From Xestospongia muta (Eukaryota; Porifera; Demospongiae; Haplosclerida; Petrosiidae): a stretch of DNA of 64,000 nucleotides. The notes beneath the pieces were generated by a model, which worked only from the letters and a program-made list of their open reading frames with translations, was not told the DNA's origin and ran no database searches. Shown here piece by piece: positions 1-11,567 of this stretch (its first letter is position 1; the number at the start of each line of letters is the position of its first letter). Location of the stretch: the NCBI GenBank assembly GCA_963693285.1, contig OY848919.1, forward strand, positions 11,465,461 to 11,529,460. Reading direction: 5' to 3'. A program made the position numbers and the translations under genes.

Positions 1-3000
1 TGTCTGTTGTCCCTTTGACTCTTTCTATATTTAGCATGACTTTATAATTATATTATTGTAATCTTTACCTCATTTCCTTTAAGTTTATCACAAACTGTAT
101 AGTAACCGATTGTCAGTCTTATAACATCACAATCCTCTACTGCTTGCCTGTTCTCATTGACTTCCATTAGTAACACACTAACCATGTGTTGTGGTGTATA
201 GCATGTAACAATAATAAAGCTCTCCTCTCTAATATCTGTGATATATATTCTGTTGTGGTTGTCTTTGAAGAACTTTGTAAGCAATTCTTGAATATCTTTC
301 AACTTGTGTTTGTGAGGTTTCCACTCCAAAGTGAGCTGAATAGTCTCACAGGTGAGAAGATAAGAAGACAAATCTGTCTTGAAGCTCTCATTATAGCACA
401 TATTAAGACTGACTTCTTCACAAAATATGATAACTGTCTTTTTGTAGGCTGAGATATGAGATTCCGCTTCTGTAATCTCAAGACGGTCTACAACAGCCTC
501 CAAGCAATCAACATTGATGATATTATATTTCTCCACAATAATAGTTATGACATCATCAGATGATTTAGCATGTGCTAGTTGTGGTTTTAATTCTCTATAA
601 GATCTTTGAAGGTACGTTTTGAGGTCAGCTAGTGAAGGAACATCCACAGAAATGAGACTTCTGATACTGCTAATAAGCATTTCAAACTTTTGACGCAAAA
701 TTTTAAATGTGAATGGATGAATAGGTTCCACAATAGTTTCACTACCTAAGAGAAATACCAGAAACTTTCATTTAAATTATTATTACATTACCTTCATGTG
801 GAGTTTTCTCACTCTCTGTCTTCTCAGTAGAATTTTCTATACAATGTATTAATCTTAATGACATTCAATAATCTTCTTACTTGACACTAATAGATATAGA
901 CAACACAAAAACGTAACAATCAGTGCATTAAATCATATCTTACCTTCAACTAGTTCTTGTTGAATTTGAGGAACACTTGTTTGCAGTAAAAATTTTTCTA
1001 TAAATGGGTTAATATACATAATATGTTTTTTGTATTATTACCGTAATCCTTAAACATTTCTTTAGCAATAGGTACCGTTTTCTTCGAATGGAGTAAAATG
1101 GCAGCAAATACTCTTAGTTGGTATGGATGTTTAGACAATGTTGTACATAGAGCTGCCAAAGGACTATCAGCTAATGAGCCTTGTAAATTCTCTATCTCAT
1201 GTAATGTCTTTTTAGAGATGACTCTTTCTGTGTACAACAGTTGAACAATCTCTACAGAAAGAAACATTTTTGATAAACTATCAGAGTATCTATCAAATAT
1301 TAGACTAGCAGCATCACTCTTCTTAGCATCTATTAAAAAACATTTTTAAAAATTATACTTTGCTCTTGTTTGATATTACCATTGGATATTGCTGCCATCT
1401 GAGTGTAGCTATAAGAATTCTATAGATATACATGACTAAATGCTAAAATGGATATAGGTATGCATACCAGACTTGTATCATCATCAAAGTCTTTAGTGTT
1501 TTGTGTTGGCACCAATGTAGTTAATACTGTATGAAGTAAAACATTGGAAAATTAAGTCTCTTTATATTAATACTATATTGTCCATGCTATTACCTATATC
1601 ATGCATTGGCAATATTGCACCCATTTCTGTACCTTGAGTATTAGATTGATAATCTATACATTAACAAAAATAGTCATAAATGCTGCATTTAGAATTCATA
1701 TTAGGAACTTTGTGGGTTTTATAAATTAGAGTGATACTATAAATTTGCAACCCTTGCTAACACTTTTAACACAAATTTTATAAATAAACAAAGTTAATTC
1801 ATCAATTTTTAAGAAGCCATTTGTCAAATTTGGTAATCCACCACAAAATGTTTTACTACGATGATTAAAAATATTAACAGTTTGAGTACAGTCTAAAATA
1901 CTGAATTTATGTATAACAATAAACTTCTCAAAAAAATTCAGGAAAGTAATTAAGAAAGCTTTTTATTATACTTAAATGCATTATACATACCACAAGCTTT
2001 CTTGGGTGGCTTTTCAATATCCAACAATGTTGACTCATATTTTCGTTTCCTCATTTTAATGGGACTGCTAACATCATAAGCTGGTTTTTTAACTTCATGT
2101 TGAATAGTATCAACTAATTTACGTTTTCTTTCAGCACGGCTCTCTGTATCTATATCAGTAAAATAAAGCAATTCATGTGGACCTGATTTATTTTCAGTAG
2201 CCATTGATGAATCAGGAGAAATAGGATCTACATCTAAGGCTACAGTAATGTTAGCACAATACACAAGATATATTTAATCTTCATTAGGACTAGTGAATGA
2301 TCCTTTCTCTTTTATGTCACTTTCATCAAATACTGTTTCTGTAAAAGATCATTCACAGTACAATGTAAATAATTTGGGATTATGTATATTGTTTATATAG
2401 GGTTAACATAATTAGACATATATACATTTTGCACTAAAATTAAACCAAACTAACCTTCCTTTATTTCACTTTCTAAAGACAAGGAAGATTGTGCTTTCTC
2501 CTTTTTCCTCAAAACTTTGCTAACAATTGATACTTCTGGTAACTCAGAATAAGATCTATAGTGAATATAAATTACATAATGAATTAAAACTAATAAAATT
2601 GTAATACTTACAAAAGAGAGATTAGATCAATATTGACTTTGCAACATTGTTTTGATTTTTCCCAATCAATATATGTAAACAGCTGAGATTTAGGGGAACA
2701 CTTTTCCAATATCACTGTGGGAAGACTAAATATCAACTCAATACAGCCATCATTGTAGTCTTCAAAATTGATCACTGTGTTACACTCAAAACCTATTAAT
2801 CTTGCTAGCCCTCGTTGGATAGCATTTACTTCTCGTCCAGTTAGGCAGAGCTCTTCAGATACTTTGAAAACAAGTTTTGTACGCTGAGGTTCATCACTGG
2901 GAGAAGCACATGGTATCTCAAAAATTGAATGCTCCAAGTAAGGGACAAGTTGGTCTTCATATGTTTTGAGATAAACTTTCTCATCTTCATTTCCAGCCCC

Positions 3001-5557
3001 TTTTATAATAGCTTTAAGCAATCCATAGTTGAACCACGAGCAGTGTTTAGTTAACTCAGCAAACACTATAAAAATGTCATCATCTTTAGAAAAAGAAATC
3101 ACTTTTAGATTACCAAAAAAGCCATTTGCAAGTGCCTGAACACGTGCTGGTTTAACATTACGCTCACTAAATGAATCCATAACGTGGGCAACAAAATCTG
3201 TATAAGCTTCCTTTACATCAACATATTCATCTATTAGTTTGTTTCTCACCACCTGTTGCTCATTCTCTGTTAATTTTGTCCAGTTTGGATATGTCTTTTG
3301 TGGAGAAATATGAGGTGTCGAAGTATCTCCTTCTGATGTTTTCTTTGAAATATATTTCAAAATGGATTCAGCAGCTGGTTCATTTTCCATTGCTAAGAAA
3401 GACTTGACTAGTTCAATATAGGTAGCAGCATTTTCTTTCTTTCTTTTCCAGGTCCATAACACAGCATTCTTTCTTTTGATATCATTCGGTTCATTTGAAA
3501 TACTCTCAAGATTATCACTTGATAGATTAAGCCCACGACCTACTTCCATGTAATCATTAATATGTCGTATAACTTCAATAAAAACATTGTCATCACATAG
3601 TTTCTTTAAATCCATATATTGTAAATCAAATTGACTGAAATAATTTGAAAGGTCTGTACAAAAAGAGAGAATATGGAATAGGTTACTTTAGATAAAGAGT
3701 TATAATAATAATTTCACATTCAGCAAATCCGCTGAACATTGTATCATATCAATTTTTATAATTGATCATATTACCATTAATAAACATATACAAACCACAA
3801 ACCACAATTGTTTATTTATTATCTTCAAAATATTTATAAAAGATAAAAACAATTCTGATTACCACATGTTTCCTATTTGTACAGTATACAAGTACAACTT
3901 GCCTAGATATTCAAGTATCTCATCAACTTTACTCTTGTTATCAACAATAGGACCTCCAATGGCAGAGATTACTGTTTCCCAAATGACAGGAGATGATTGA
4001 GTATTAATCCAGATTTGGATTACTTTAGAAAGTTTAATTTTATCATCATATTGAACAGCTCTGGATAAACTGTCCAATTCATTGGTATGAACATTAAAAG
4101 CCAAACCAATACAGTGCCATTTACTGCTGATATCGGCTAATAAAGGTAGAAGGTCGTCATGATTGGGAGCCTCCATTAACACATTAAAAATATCTGGAAA
4201 AAGGCGAACAAGCATAATATCTGCATTAAGTAATGATATGAATTTTGGTAGTGCATTCACACAATCAATATATATGACTACATGTTAACTCTAAGATTGA
4301 AAGCATTACATACATATATAGTAGTTTGTGAGTTATATTATATAATTACTATTAGCAAATATAGCTAACTTTATAAAACAATTTTAGATGTATATTGTAT
4401 ATATCTTTAGTTCTATACCAGATACAATATTTTCTCCTCACACATCATGTGAAAACTCTGCTTAATCCACTCTACATCATAAGCAAGAGGCATTTTACAT
4501 AAACGGAGAATTACTAAGTCTATAGTTTACATCTCTAGTACATTTTAGGAAAGTTATGTTTAAATAAAACAAAGGTAGGTTAAAGAAACTTTCCAATATA
4601 GTAAATAAGCAGCAAATACAGGTCTAGCTATAAGTCCACTGTCACAGAGGGGTAGGAATAAAGTTTAAGTTGGGGGGGGAGAGGGGGGCTGACCTTATAT
4701 TTAGTTGCATTATATTATTAAACATCAAAAATGACCAAAAAATAATAAGTTTATGTTATCAGTACGATCCTTATGTGTATGTAACAGCATGACATGTTTA
4801 GTTGTTCTTGTGTCACAGTACTTTGTAGGTAATTTTTTAGTTGGCATAAGGTTGGAAAATATTGTGATGATTGACTGTTAATGTACACAAATTAACACAT
4901 TAACCACTTCAGTCAAGAGGTTATTGTGTATAATAGTCTTGAGTGCAAACCAGGAGGGGCTTAGCCCCCTTAATTTTTAAGTTGAGGGGGCTTCAGCCCC
5001 CCTGTCCTGCCTTTCCTACCCCTACGAGTCCACACTTTGTTGTGTATGAAACTGATCCCCACCCCCTAAATTTTAAACATTTGAACTATACGCAGCAAAG
5101 TTTGACTTCCTACCAGACAAATAGCCACTTCCTAGTTACTACATTCAACTGTACTCATTAAACTTACATTACAAAATTTTCATTTGCAAGTTCTATATAG
5201 GCCTGTGTAGTCGACTACTGTTAAACATGCATAGGTTGTTAAATTTACAACTACAAGATGATTTAACATCTACTTACCTGTCAAAGGTCCAGGGTTGAGT
5301 TCAACATCGCCTGATAATATAAGAAGCAACAAAAGAAATATAACCAGGGAGAAAATCAGGTTTGTAACACCGCCGTTTTCTAAACATAGCAATGACTCCA
5401 CCCACACAGGAGCACAATTGACAGCTCCACTTGTAGCATTACATGGTATATGACAACAATGCCATAATCCAATACTGATCCTCCACTGAGATACATCAAT
5501 CATTGTAAATAGATGCAGTATGGTTGGTAACAGAGAGTACTTCCAGCCTACACCCAC
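1..5557 (-). CDS. 2A-Death-CARD-like adaptor gene (left copy; 3' part lies outside the window)
   Basis: Spliced minus-strand gene read from exon frames. Exon 1 (5278-5557) encodes a hydrophobic segment and a 2A-like motif. Exon 2 (3863-4277) encodes a Death domain with the helix pattern WHCIGLAF...VIQIWI...WETVISAIGGPIV. The next exon (about 2612-3630) holds a second Death-like helical region and an unnamed module with the signature WFNYGLLKAI...YL.HSIFEIPC. Small linker exons follow (2457-2555, about 2279-2330, 1991-2246, 1590-1650 and others), then a CARD-like exon (1042-1329, FLSVEIVQLLYTERVIS...) and a conserved module exon (69-745). The start of a coiled-coil exon touches position 1. The paralogue at 58,449-64,000 predicts two MATH domains further left. 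The role is probably a signalling adaptor in immunity or cell death; no enzyme motif is seen. The linker exon near 2,279 has a damaged splice donor, so this copy may make a truncated product. Confidence 0.7.
2277..2278 (-). other. Mutated splice donor (GT to AT) in the left gene
   Basis: The exon ending ...AATGAAG is followed by AT here, but by GT at the same place in the right copy (62858-62859). Reading on without splicing gives a stop codon at once. The flanking exons have matching phases, so a donor is expected. This probably inactivates or alters the left gene downstream of its WFNYEL exon. Confidence 0.6.
4633..5033. mobile_element. Small TIR element, hAT-like MITE
   Basis: A 400-bp insertion within the intron between the 2A exon and the Death exon. 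A direct repeat agtccac stands at 4633-4639 and 5027-5033. The inner ends carry an inverted repeat built on AGGGGTAGGAA / TTCCTACCCCT. The inside holds G-runs and small palindromes (ggggcttagcccc, gggggcttcagccccc). There is no coding potential. The remaining intron sequence, about 4280-4632 and 5034-5277, shows nothing recognisable. Confidence 0.4.
5285..5311 (-). other. 2A-like ribosome-skipping motif GDVELNPGP
   Basis: Residues 83-91 of exon 1 read GDVELNPGP, an exact fit to the 2A consensus D(V/I)ExNPG|P. It directly follows a run of about 17 hydrophobic residues (residues 66-82). In 2A peptides the ribosome fails to join the last Gly and Pro yet continues, giving two proteins. Seven codon positions after the motif start, the exon ends at a perfect donor (CAG|GTAAGT, intron from 5277). 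Splicing to 4277 stays in frame and brings the Death domain directly downstream. 2A-like motifs are known at the N-termini of some animal NLR proteins and in non-LTR retrotransposons; the intact donor and frame favour a host exon. Confidence 0.8.
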
Positions 5558-5570
5558 TTTTCAAACTTAC

Positions 5571-5647
5571 TTAATTAAAATCATAGTCTTGCAAGTAGAC
5601 CTTTCGCTTCCGCTTTCCTTTGGACGGCTTTGTTCCGCCACGTCCCA
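5571..5647 (-). CDS. Candidate last exon with a strongly basic C-terminus
   Basis: An acceptor TTTTACAG precedes a short open stretch encoding GRGGTKPSKGKRKRKVYLQD...FN and ending in TAA at 5571-5573. The basic run looks like a nuclear localisation signal. No upstream exon was found up to 6,957, so this may belong to a gene with a long intron or be chance. It lies just 14 bp upstream of the ATG of the left Death gene. Confidence 0.25.
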
Positions 5648-6957
5648 CTGTAAAAGCGGATCTTACCACACACTATTAAATTATTAATAATTGAGTATGA
5701 ATTTTAAAATTGAATTTTGGCGCTTATCATTATATATGTTAAAAACATATATATAACATTTATTATAACAGATTTTTCTTACATCACTTATATAGTAATT
5801 TAAATTTACATTTCTGGTATAAGATAAAAATGTATATATGTTTAGTATTTATTGTTCACTCAGTTTATTGATCTCAAGGAACCTTAATGTCAGTATATAT
5901 GAAGTGAGAACTTGTTGTCATGTTATAGAATTAGTATGTGTACCATATTATAGTACAAGTATCATTATATGTAGCACAGACCACCTATTACTAGATCATG
6001 TTTAAAACTGTAAGCTCATTCAACCTATAATGCCATGTGATATAAAATTAATATCTCACTATATATTATATATAAATAACAATTAATGTTCCTACTATTG
6101 TAGGCAATGATGGCCAAGCTGGCTAATAACTTTGTCTTGACAAACATTATATAGATGAGATGAGTACACACTTCAAGACCATATCCATTTAGAAATTTCT
6201 TTTGATCCTGGCTTACTTCTATAATGAACGAGTCACTAAAAATACTAATTGGTTTTTTATTCCTAGTTATTCTAAATCAGACAATACTCTCAGTTCATGT
6301 TCTTGCTGAGATTGATTAAGTACATTAAAATGAATACAATGGCATAAAAGTTCAGACTAGTTAATTGCACTTCAAAGACCTGTTGTTAATTCAATGCCTC
6401 ACCACTGAATTTATAATACATCTCGTATACTAAATTAAGAATAATTTAATTAACGTCAGCTGAAGGATCATACTTTGTATTAGTTGTTTGTATTATTTCA
6501 TATTTCTTATGTTGTTTGCACAAACTATTACAATTAATAGCATTGACTAATGATGCCAGTGTTTAGCTTCAAAAGTCTTATATTAACCAATAAAACATTA
6601 TGATTGCTTAGTTTATTCCTAACTTGGTCCATACTAAAAAATACTCCGCAACTATATATGTATGTAAAATTATATAAACTTATATTAACCAATAAAACAT
6701 TATGAGTACTTGGAATGTTATATTGTATTAGTTCCAGATGCTGTTGCTACTATACAGATGATTAACTTAGATATCAATCAAAATTAGCAACAATTAATTA
6801 TGTATGTATGCATGGTACATATTCTCACAGCAAATAAAAGCAAGCATTCTTCTGCTATAGTCCATTTTGTATTGATAGATAGATGGATGGATGGTAGATC
6901 AATGGATAGATAGATAGATAAAGAAATCAAATTTAGATGCTGTTTTTGTTATTTTAG
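5648..6957. other. AT-rich stretch without a recognised gene
   Basis: No convincing exon was found. It contains a 27-bp direct repeat built on cttatattaaccaataaaac, starting near 6,581 and 6,680, and a short GATA/GGAT tract at about 6,868-6,930. It presumably holds the intron upstream of the Gln-rich gene exons. Confidence 0.5.
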
Positions 6958-8027
6958 GATGTTCCTTCAGAAACACCAACAAGCACTCCTCAAATCAATC
7001 CTGATCTCATTCAAAGTTATCTTCAACTCCTCATGCAACAAACAGAACCTGCCACTAGTGAGAGCGGTGATGGTGCTAAAGGAGAGGCAGAAGGAGGAGG
7101 ACTAGCATCTGACCCAGCTCTAGCTAGCTTAGCAGCCACTTCTACTTTAATGCAACAAGTATGTAGTACATTACTGTACAGTAATATTACTAGATGTAGA
7201 CTGTATTAGGTTTCTTACTGTGTAATATACATTAGTATAAAGCTATACTCTGTACTAGTATTAGAGTTATGTGGTCTCTTCTCTAGCGAGTCCAGTTACT
7301 TCAACAGTTAGCTCAGATACAACAACAACAACAACAACAACAAACTCAAGAACAACAACTGCCTCCTCAAGTACCAGTGACTTCTCTTCCTCAGCAACCC
7401 ACAAATGTAAGAGGCAGGAGTTTGTTGAATTTGTTCTAAGTCTTCTAACTCATTAACTCTCTCTCTCTCTCTCTCTCTCACACACATAGTCTGTTTCAGA
7501 TATTCAGACTTCTCATTTCACAGAACTTAATGTTCCTAGTTCCATGGAAACAACTGTTTCACATAATATGGCTCCTAGTAACAGTAATCTCCTAGGATTA
7601 ACAACACATCCTGGTAAGAAGACCAATCTATATGTCAATACTTCCATCTCTCCTTACAGATCATTATCAACCTCATAGTGAACCTGGTGCTGACTTTGTA
7701 ACTCTGCTTACTGCAAATCAAGTAGACCAGCTCCCCACGTCTCAACCTCTCAAATCCTCTTCTCATCTCTCTGAGCTGACACACCTCAATGGAGAGGGTG
7801 TCCAACGTCTTATTATTCATCCAGGGGGTGTGGTTACGCAACCATTCACAACTTTAGAGGAACATCCCACGGTAACTACAGGAGAGTCATTATTCTCAGA
7901 TCACTCATCAGGTTTACAAGTTGGGTCATCTACAGATGAGTTTACAACAGATCATTTTGTAACTGGATCTAGTTTGGGACCAACAGCTTTAGTATTTACA
8001 GACTCTACTAGTGATATGCATACTTGA
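6958..8027 (+). CDS. Gln-rich, Ser/Thr-rich protein, 3' exons (transcription-factor-like tail)
   Basis: Four plus-strand exons with consensus splice sites: 6958-7158, 7287-7406, 7490-7613 and 7660-8027 (stop TGA). Frames join cleanly from one exon to the next. Exon 1 encodes INPDLIQSYLQLLMQQ and an Ala-rich stretch. Exon 2 encodes RVQLLQQLAQIQ followed by nine Gln. Exons 3 and 4 are Ser/Thr/His-rich. Low-complexity Gln-rich tails of this kind are common in transcriptional regulators, but no DNA-binding domain is present here and the 5' exons were not found. The intron before exon 3 contains a (CT)n run. A decayed copy of exons 1, 3 and 4 lies at 55,280-55,850. Confidence 0.65.
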
Positions 8028-8170
8028 TCAACTCTTTATGTACTTATTTATAAAGTGTCAACATTCTATCTTATTATTATAACAAACTGAATTTGAATAA
8101 TTCAAAACATTAAATTTTAATAGAAACACTTGTATATAGAGCTAAAGTAAATCTCTGATAAACATGTTAT

Positions 8171-8260
8171 TTAATCAGATACAAACCTTGGATAATACAT
8201 GATTCCACGTGATTCATTGTAAACTTCAAAATACCAGACAGAGTCATCTTTAAAACTCAA
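8171..8260 (-). pseudogene. MATH-domain C-terminal fragment
   Basis: The minus strand encodes [17 protein letters not shown]...FVSD and then a stop. It aligns with the last strands of the second MATH domain at 58.5 kb (FLEFDESRNTQYVSDDD). About 34 bp of it recurs at 55,113-55,142, next to another MATH remnant. It is cut on the right by the minisatellite. Confidence 0.4.
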
Positions 8261-8261
8261 C

Positions 8262-9790
8262 AATGATGAATGGATGCATGGATTGATAGATGGATGCATG
8301 GATTGATGGATGAAAGGATTGATGGATGGATGGATGGATTGATACTTGATAGATGGATGGAAGGATTGATAGATGGATGGACGGATTGATGGATGGATGG
8401 ATGAATCGATGGATGCATGGATGGATGGATGAATTGATGGATGGATTGATGGATGGATTGATGAATGGATTGATGGATGGATTGATGAATTGATTGATGG
8501 ATGGATGGATGAATCGATGGATGCATGGATTGATGGATGGATGGATTGGTGGATGGATTGATGGATGGATTGATGAATGGATTGATGGATGGATGGATGA
8601 ATCGATGGATGCATGGATTGATGGATGGATGGATTGGTGGATGGATTGATGGATGAATCGATGGATGCATGGATTGATGGATGGATGGATTGGTGGATGG
8701 ATTGATGGATGGATGGATGAATCGATGGATGCATGGATGGATTGATGGATGGATTGATGAATTGATGGATGCATGGATTGATGGATGGATGGATTGATGG
8801 ATGGATGGATGGATTGATAGATGGATGGATAGATTGATGGATGGATTGATGGAAAAGTCATACTTTGGCCCAATTAAGAAGATATGATGGATGCATGGAT
8901 TGATGGATGGATGGATGAATCGATGGATGCATGGATTGATGGATGGATGGATTGGTGGATGGATTGATGGATGGATGGATGAATTGATGGATGCATGGAT
9001 GGATTGATGGATGGATTGATGAATTGATGGATGCATGGATTGATGGATGGATGGATTGATGGATGGATGGATGGATTGATAGATGGATGGATAGATTGAT
9101 GGATGGATTGATGGAAAAGTAATACTTTGGCCCAATTAAGAAGATATGATGGATGCATGGATTGATGGATGGATGGATGAATCGATGCATGCATGGATTG
9201 ATGGATGGATGGATTGATGGATGGATGGATGGATTGATAGATGGATGGATGGATTGATGGATGGATTGATGAATGGATTGATGGATGGATGAATGAATCG
9301 ATTGATGGATGGATGAATCAATGGATTAATGGATGGATGGATGAATCGATGGATGGATGGATGAATCAATGGATTGATGGATGGATGGATGAATCAATGG
9401 ATGCATGGATTGATGGATGGATGGATGGATGGATTGATGGATGGATGGATGAATCGATGGATGGATGGATGAATCAATGGATTGATGGATGAATTGATGG
9501 ATGCATGGATGAATTGATGGATGGATTGATGGATGGATGGATGAAGCGATGGATGCATGGATTGATGGATGGATGGATTGGTGGATGGATTGATGGATGG
9601 ATGGATGAATCGATGGATGCATGGATGGATTGATGGAAGGATTAACGAATTGATGGATTGATGGATGGATTGATGAATTGATGGATTGATGGATGGATTG
9701 ATGAATTGATGGATGGATGGACTGATGGATGGATTGATGAATTGATGGATGGATGGATTGATGAATTGATGGATGGATGGATTGATAGAC
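8262..9790. repeat. GGAT/TTGAT minisatellite array 1
   Basis: Tandem 4- and 12-bp units of the type ATGGATGGATTG with GAAT, GCAT and AGAT variants. No stop codons arise on the minus strand, so all three frames give false Ser-Ile-His-Pro reading frames. Two pieces near 8,853-8,885 and 9,113-9,147 match the end of a KNTC1-like exon with its donor (tactttggcccaattaagaa), so the array has a higher-order structure that captured an exon edge. On the minus strand it sits just after the donor at 9,799. Confidence 0.95.
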
Positions 9791-9799
9791 AAGTCATAC

Positions 9800-10084
9800 T
9801 TTAGCCAGGTTAAGAAGATACTTAGCATTCTCTTCTACTTCATTAGGCAGTGTCATTAAGTATGTTAAATGACGTAGACATATTTGTTCTTCCTCTTCTT
9901 CTTCATTGTCTTCAGTAGTTTGTGGAGCAGTTGGGTCCTCCATCAATGACAGCTAAACAAGGAGGCCATGTAAAGTTGATATTGACGTGACATTATTAGC
10001 CTGTATACCAAGATGCTCCTCCCACTTGTTATTGATCGAATAAGTATATCTAGTAATTGTAGAGCATTAGTTGGCCAAGAAGAC

Positions 10085-10165
<81 letters not shown>

Positions 10166-10676
10166 AGCAGTACGTATATTGGTGAAGTCATAGTATATCT
10201 TACTTTCTCCATTAATTCCAGTCTACATGTTCTCTCTATTAACCATGATGTGAACCTATTCTACACAATAAATTAAGTTATATACAATGTATAATGAATT
10301 CTGTACCAATTGACTTGGAAAATGACATAAAAAGCATGGCAGGATATCTGCTTTCAGCCACAGTCCCATGTCAGTGGAAGGGACTGATTCCGGTACTGTT
10401 TGCAGTAAATTTACCATTTGATCTCCATTAATTTGAGAGATTAAATGAGTCTAAAATAAAAATTGAAAAGTCTTTAATGTGACTAATTAGTGTTCCATTA
10501 CATTGATCCATTTGTTAATTCATCCATCTATCCATCTGTCCATCCATCAGTCCATGCATCCATTCACCTGGTGCTGACCCCAAACACAACTAGCAGAACT
10601 CAGTTCACCAGACTGAGTACATCGAACAAACTCGGACACCAAACTACCCTCCATAAAACCTCTCCATGATGAAGGA
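9800..10676 (-). pseudogene. KNTC1-like: KNTC1/Rod-like middle exons, unit A
   Basis: Five minus-strand exons with consensus sites and consistent phase: 10568-10676, 10307-10450, 10204-10260, 10009-10083 and 9800-9952. They encode in order ...[70 protein letters not shown] and an acidic stretch ending KYLLNLAK. The LWLK...LEL..K..WP.N.L pattern resembles the middle of kinetochore-associated protein 1 (Rod), part of the Rod-Zw10-Zwilch complex of the spindle checkpoint. The donor AAA|GTATGA opens into minisatellite array 1. The N-terminal half is absent (a TIR element lies upstream) and no C-terminal exons follow, so this is a fragment, although these exons are open. Confidence 0.55.
10085..10161. 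repeat. (GA)n microsatellite
   Basis: A nearly pure GA run. On the minus strand it is a CT run ending directly in CTCTAG, the acceptor of the KNTC1-like exon at 10009-10083, so it acts as an extended polypyrimidine tract. Confidence 0.95.
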
Positions 10677-10757
10677 CTACATAAAAATCATACCACATAT
10701 TAACTGCAATGAGTACAATTACCTGTACTGTTGTGAACCAGTTATTAATTGATAAGT

Positions 10758-11500
10758 AACTATACTCTGTCCGAGTTGAATTGAGCTACACAGACATGTA
10801 AATAACTTTGCCGTTTTACGTGCTATCCGCATGGAACTTGCACCAATCAATTCAGCTTGCAAATTCGCTATTTATATATAAAATTTGGCTCTCTAGTGCT
10901 ACAAGAGAGTAGCAAACTATAAACTCCATACATTTTCAATGGCATACCTTTGTCATACTTCAAATTCCACACCTTCGAATAACCCTTTTTACCTTGAGAA
11001 GTCAGCTGTGTGTCACGTGGCAATTCAAAATTACAGTTCTAATTATATGAACAAACGTTCTATTATAATTATTACTATTAAAATAATAATCAGATATTGT
11101 CTTTTGCGATTTAAGGCAGCTATAAAGCCGCCGTGGTTCTAAAAAAAACCTTTTAACAAATGATGCTGGCATGTGAAACTCCTGTGGCATCAGCAGTTCT
11201 TTTAAGAGGTCCTTGAGTACGTTGACGCCTGTAGAGTTCCTCGAAATAGTCATAGACATTCGCAACAACCTCTGTTGCTTTGTTTGCAACCTCAGTCTCT
11301 TCCCCTTTGTATCTTCACAAACATGTGGAAAAACGTGGTCTGTTCTCATGACATTAACGTGAAAAAGTAATGAATAATATTAAAATGTACTTCAGTGCTA
11401 AGTGGATAAAGTAGGTGAGAAAATACCTCACATTACATTCCATGCATACAACACCTTTTTTTTAATAAAGGGCTCAACTCAACTCGGACAGAGTATAGTT
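10758..11500. mobile_element. MITE-like element with 28-bp terminal inverted repeats, copy A
   Basis: The left end actatactctgtccgagttg (10759 onward) is inverted at 11472-11499, with one mismatch over 28 bp. The element is about 740 bp and has no transposase. A second copy lies at 20,668-21,409. No clear target-site duplication is visible, so the family is not assigned. Short open frames inside (10939-11142 plus, 11002-11349 minus) are not credible genes. Confidence 0.7.
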
Positions 11501-11567
11501 TGTTATTATAACATAACATTATATCGCTTTTGTATAAGTATGTTTGTACGTGGAATTTCTCTTCTAG

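Noticed and set aside
5270..5557. 2A motif as part of a non-LTR retrotransposon ORF
   Set aside because: No endonuclease or reverse-transcriptase sequence follows. A consensus donor and an in-frame Death exon do. Kept as an alternative only.
8262..9790. CRISPR-like spaced repeats
   Set aside because: The repeats are contiguous degenerate GGAT units without unique spacers of constant length, and the genome is clearly eukaryotic.
8171..9828. Long minus-strand reading frames rich in Ser-Ile-His-Pro
   Set aside because: The 4- and 12-bp minisatellite has no stop codons on that strand, so all three frames stay open. The same applies at 17.1-19.7, 26.9-27.9, 39.3-40.3 and 49.6-50.0 kb. No start context, splice logic or other residues support a protein.
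10939..11349. Short open frames on both strands within the TIR element
   Set aside because: No similarity to transposase, no splice context, and they overlap each other inside a 740-bp non-autonomous element.
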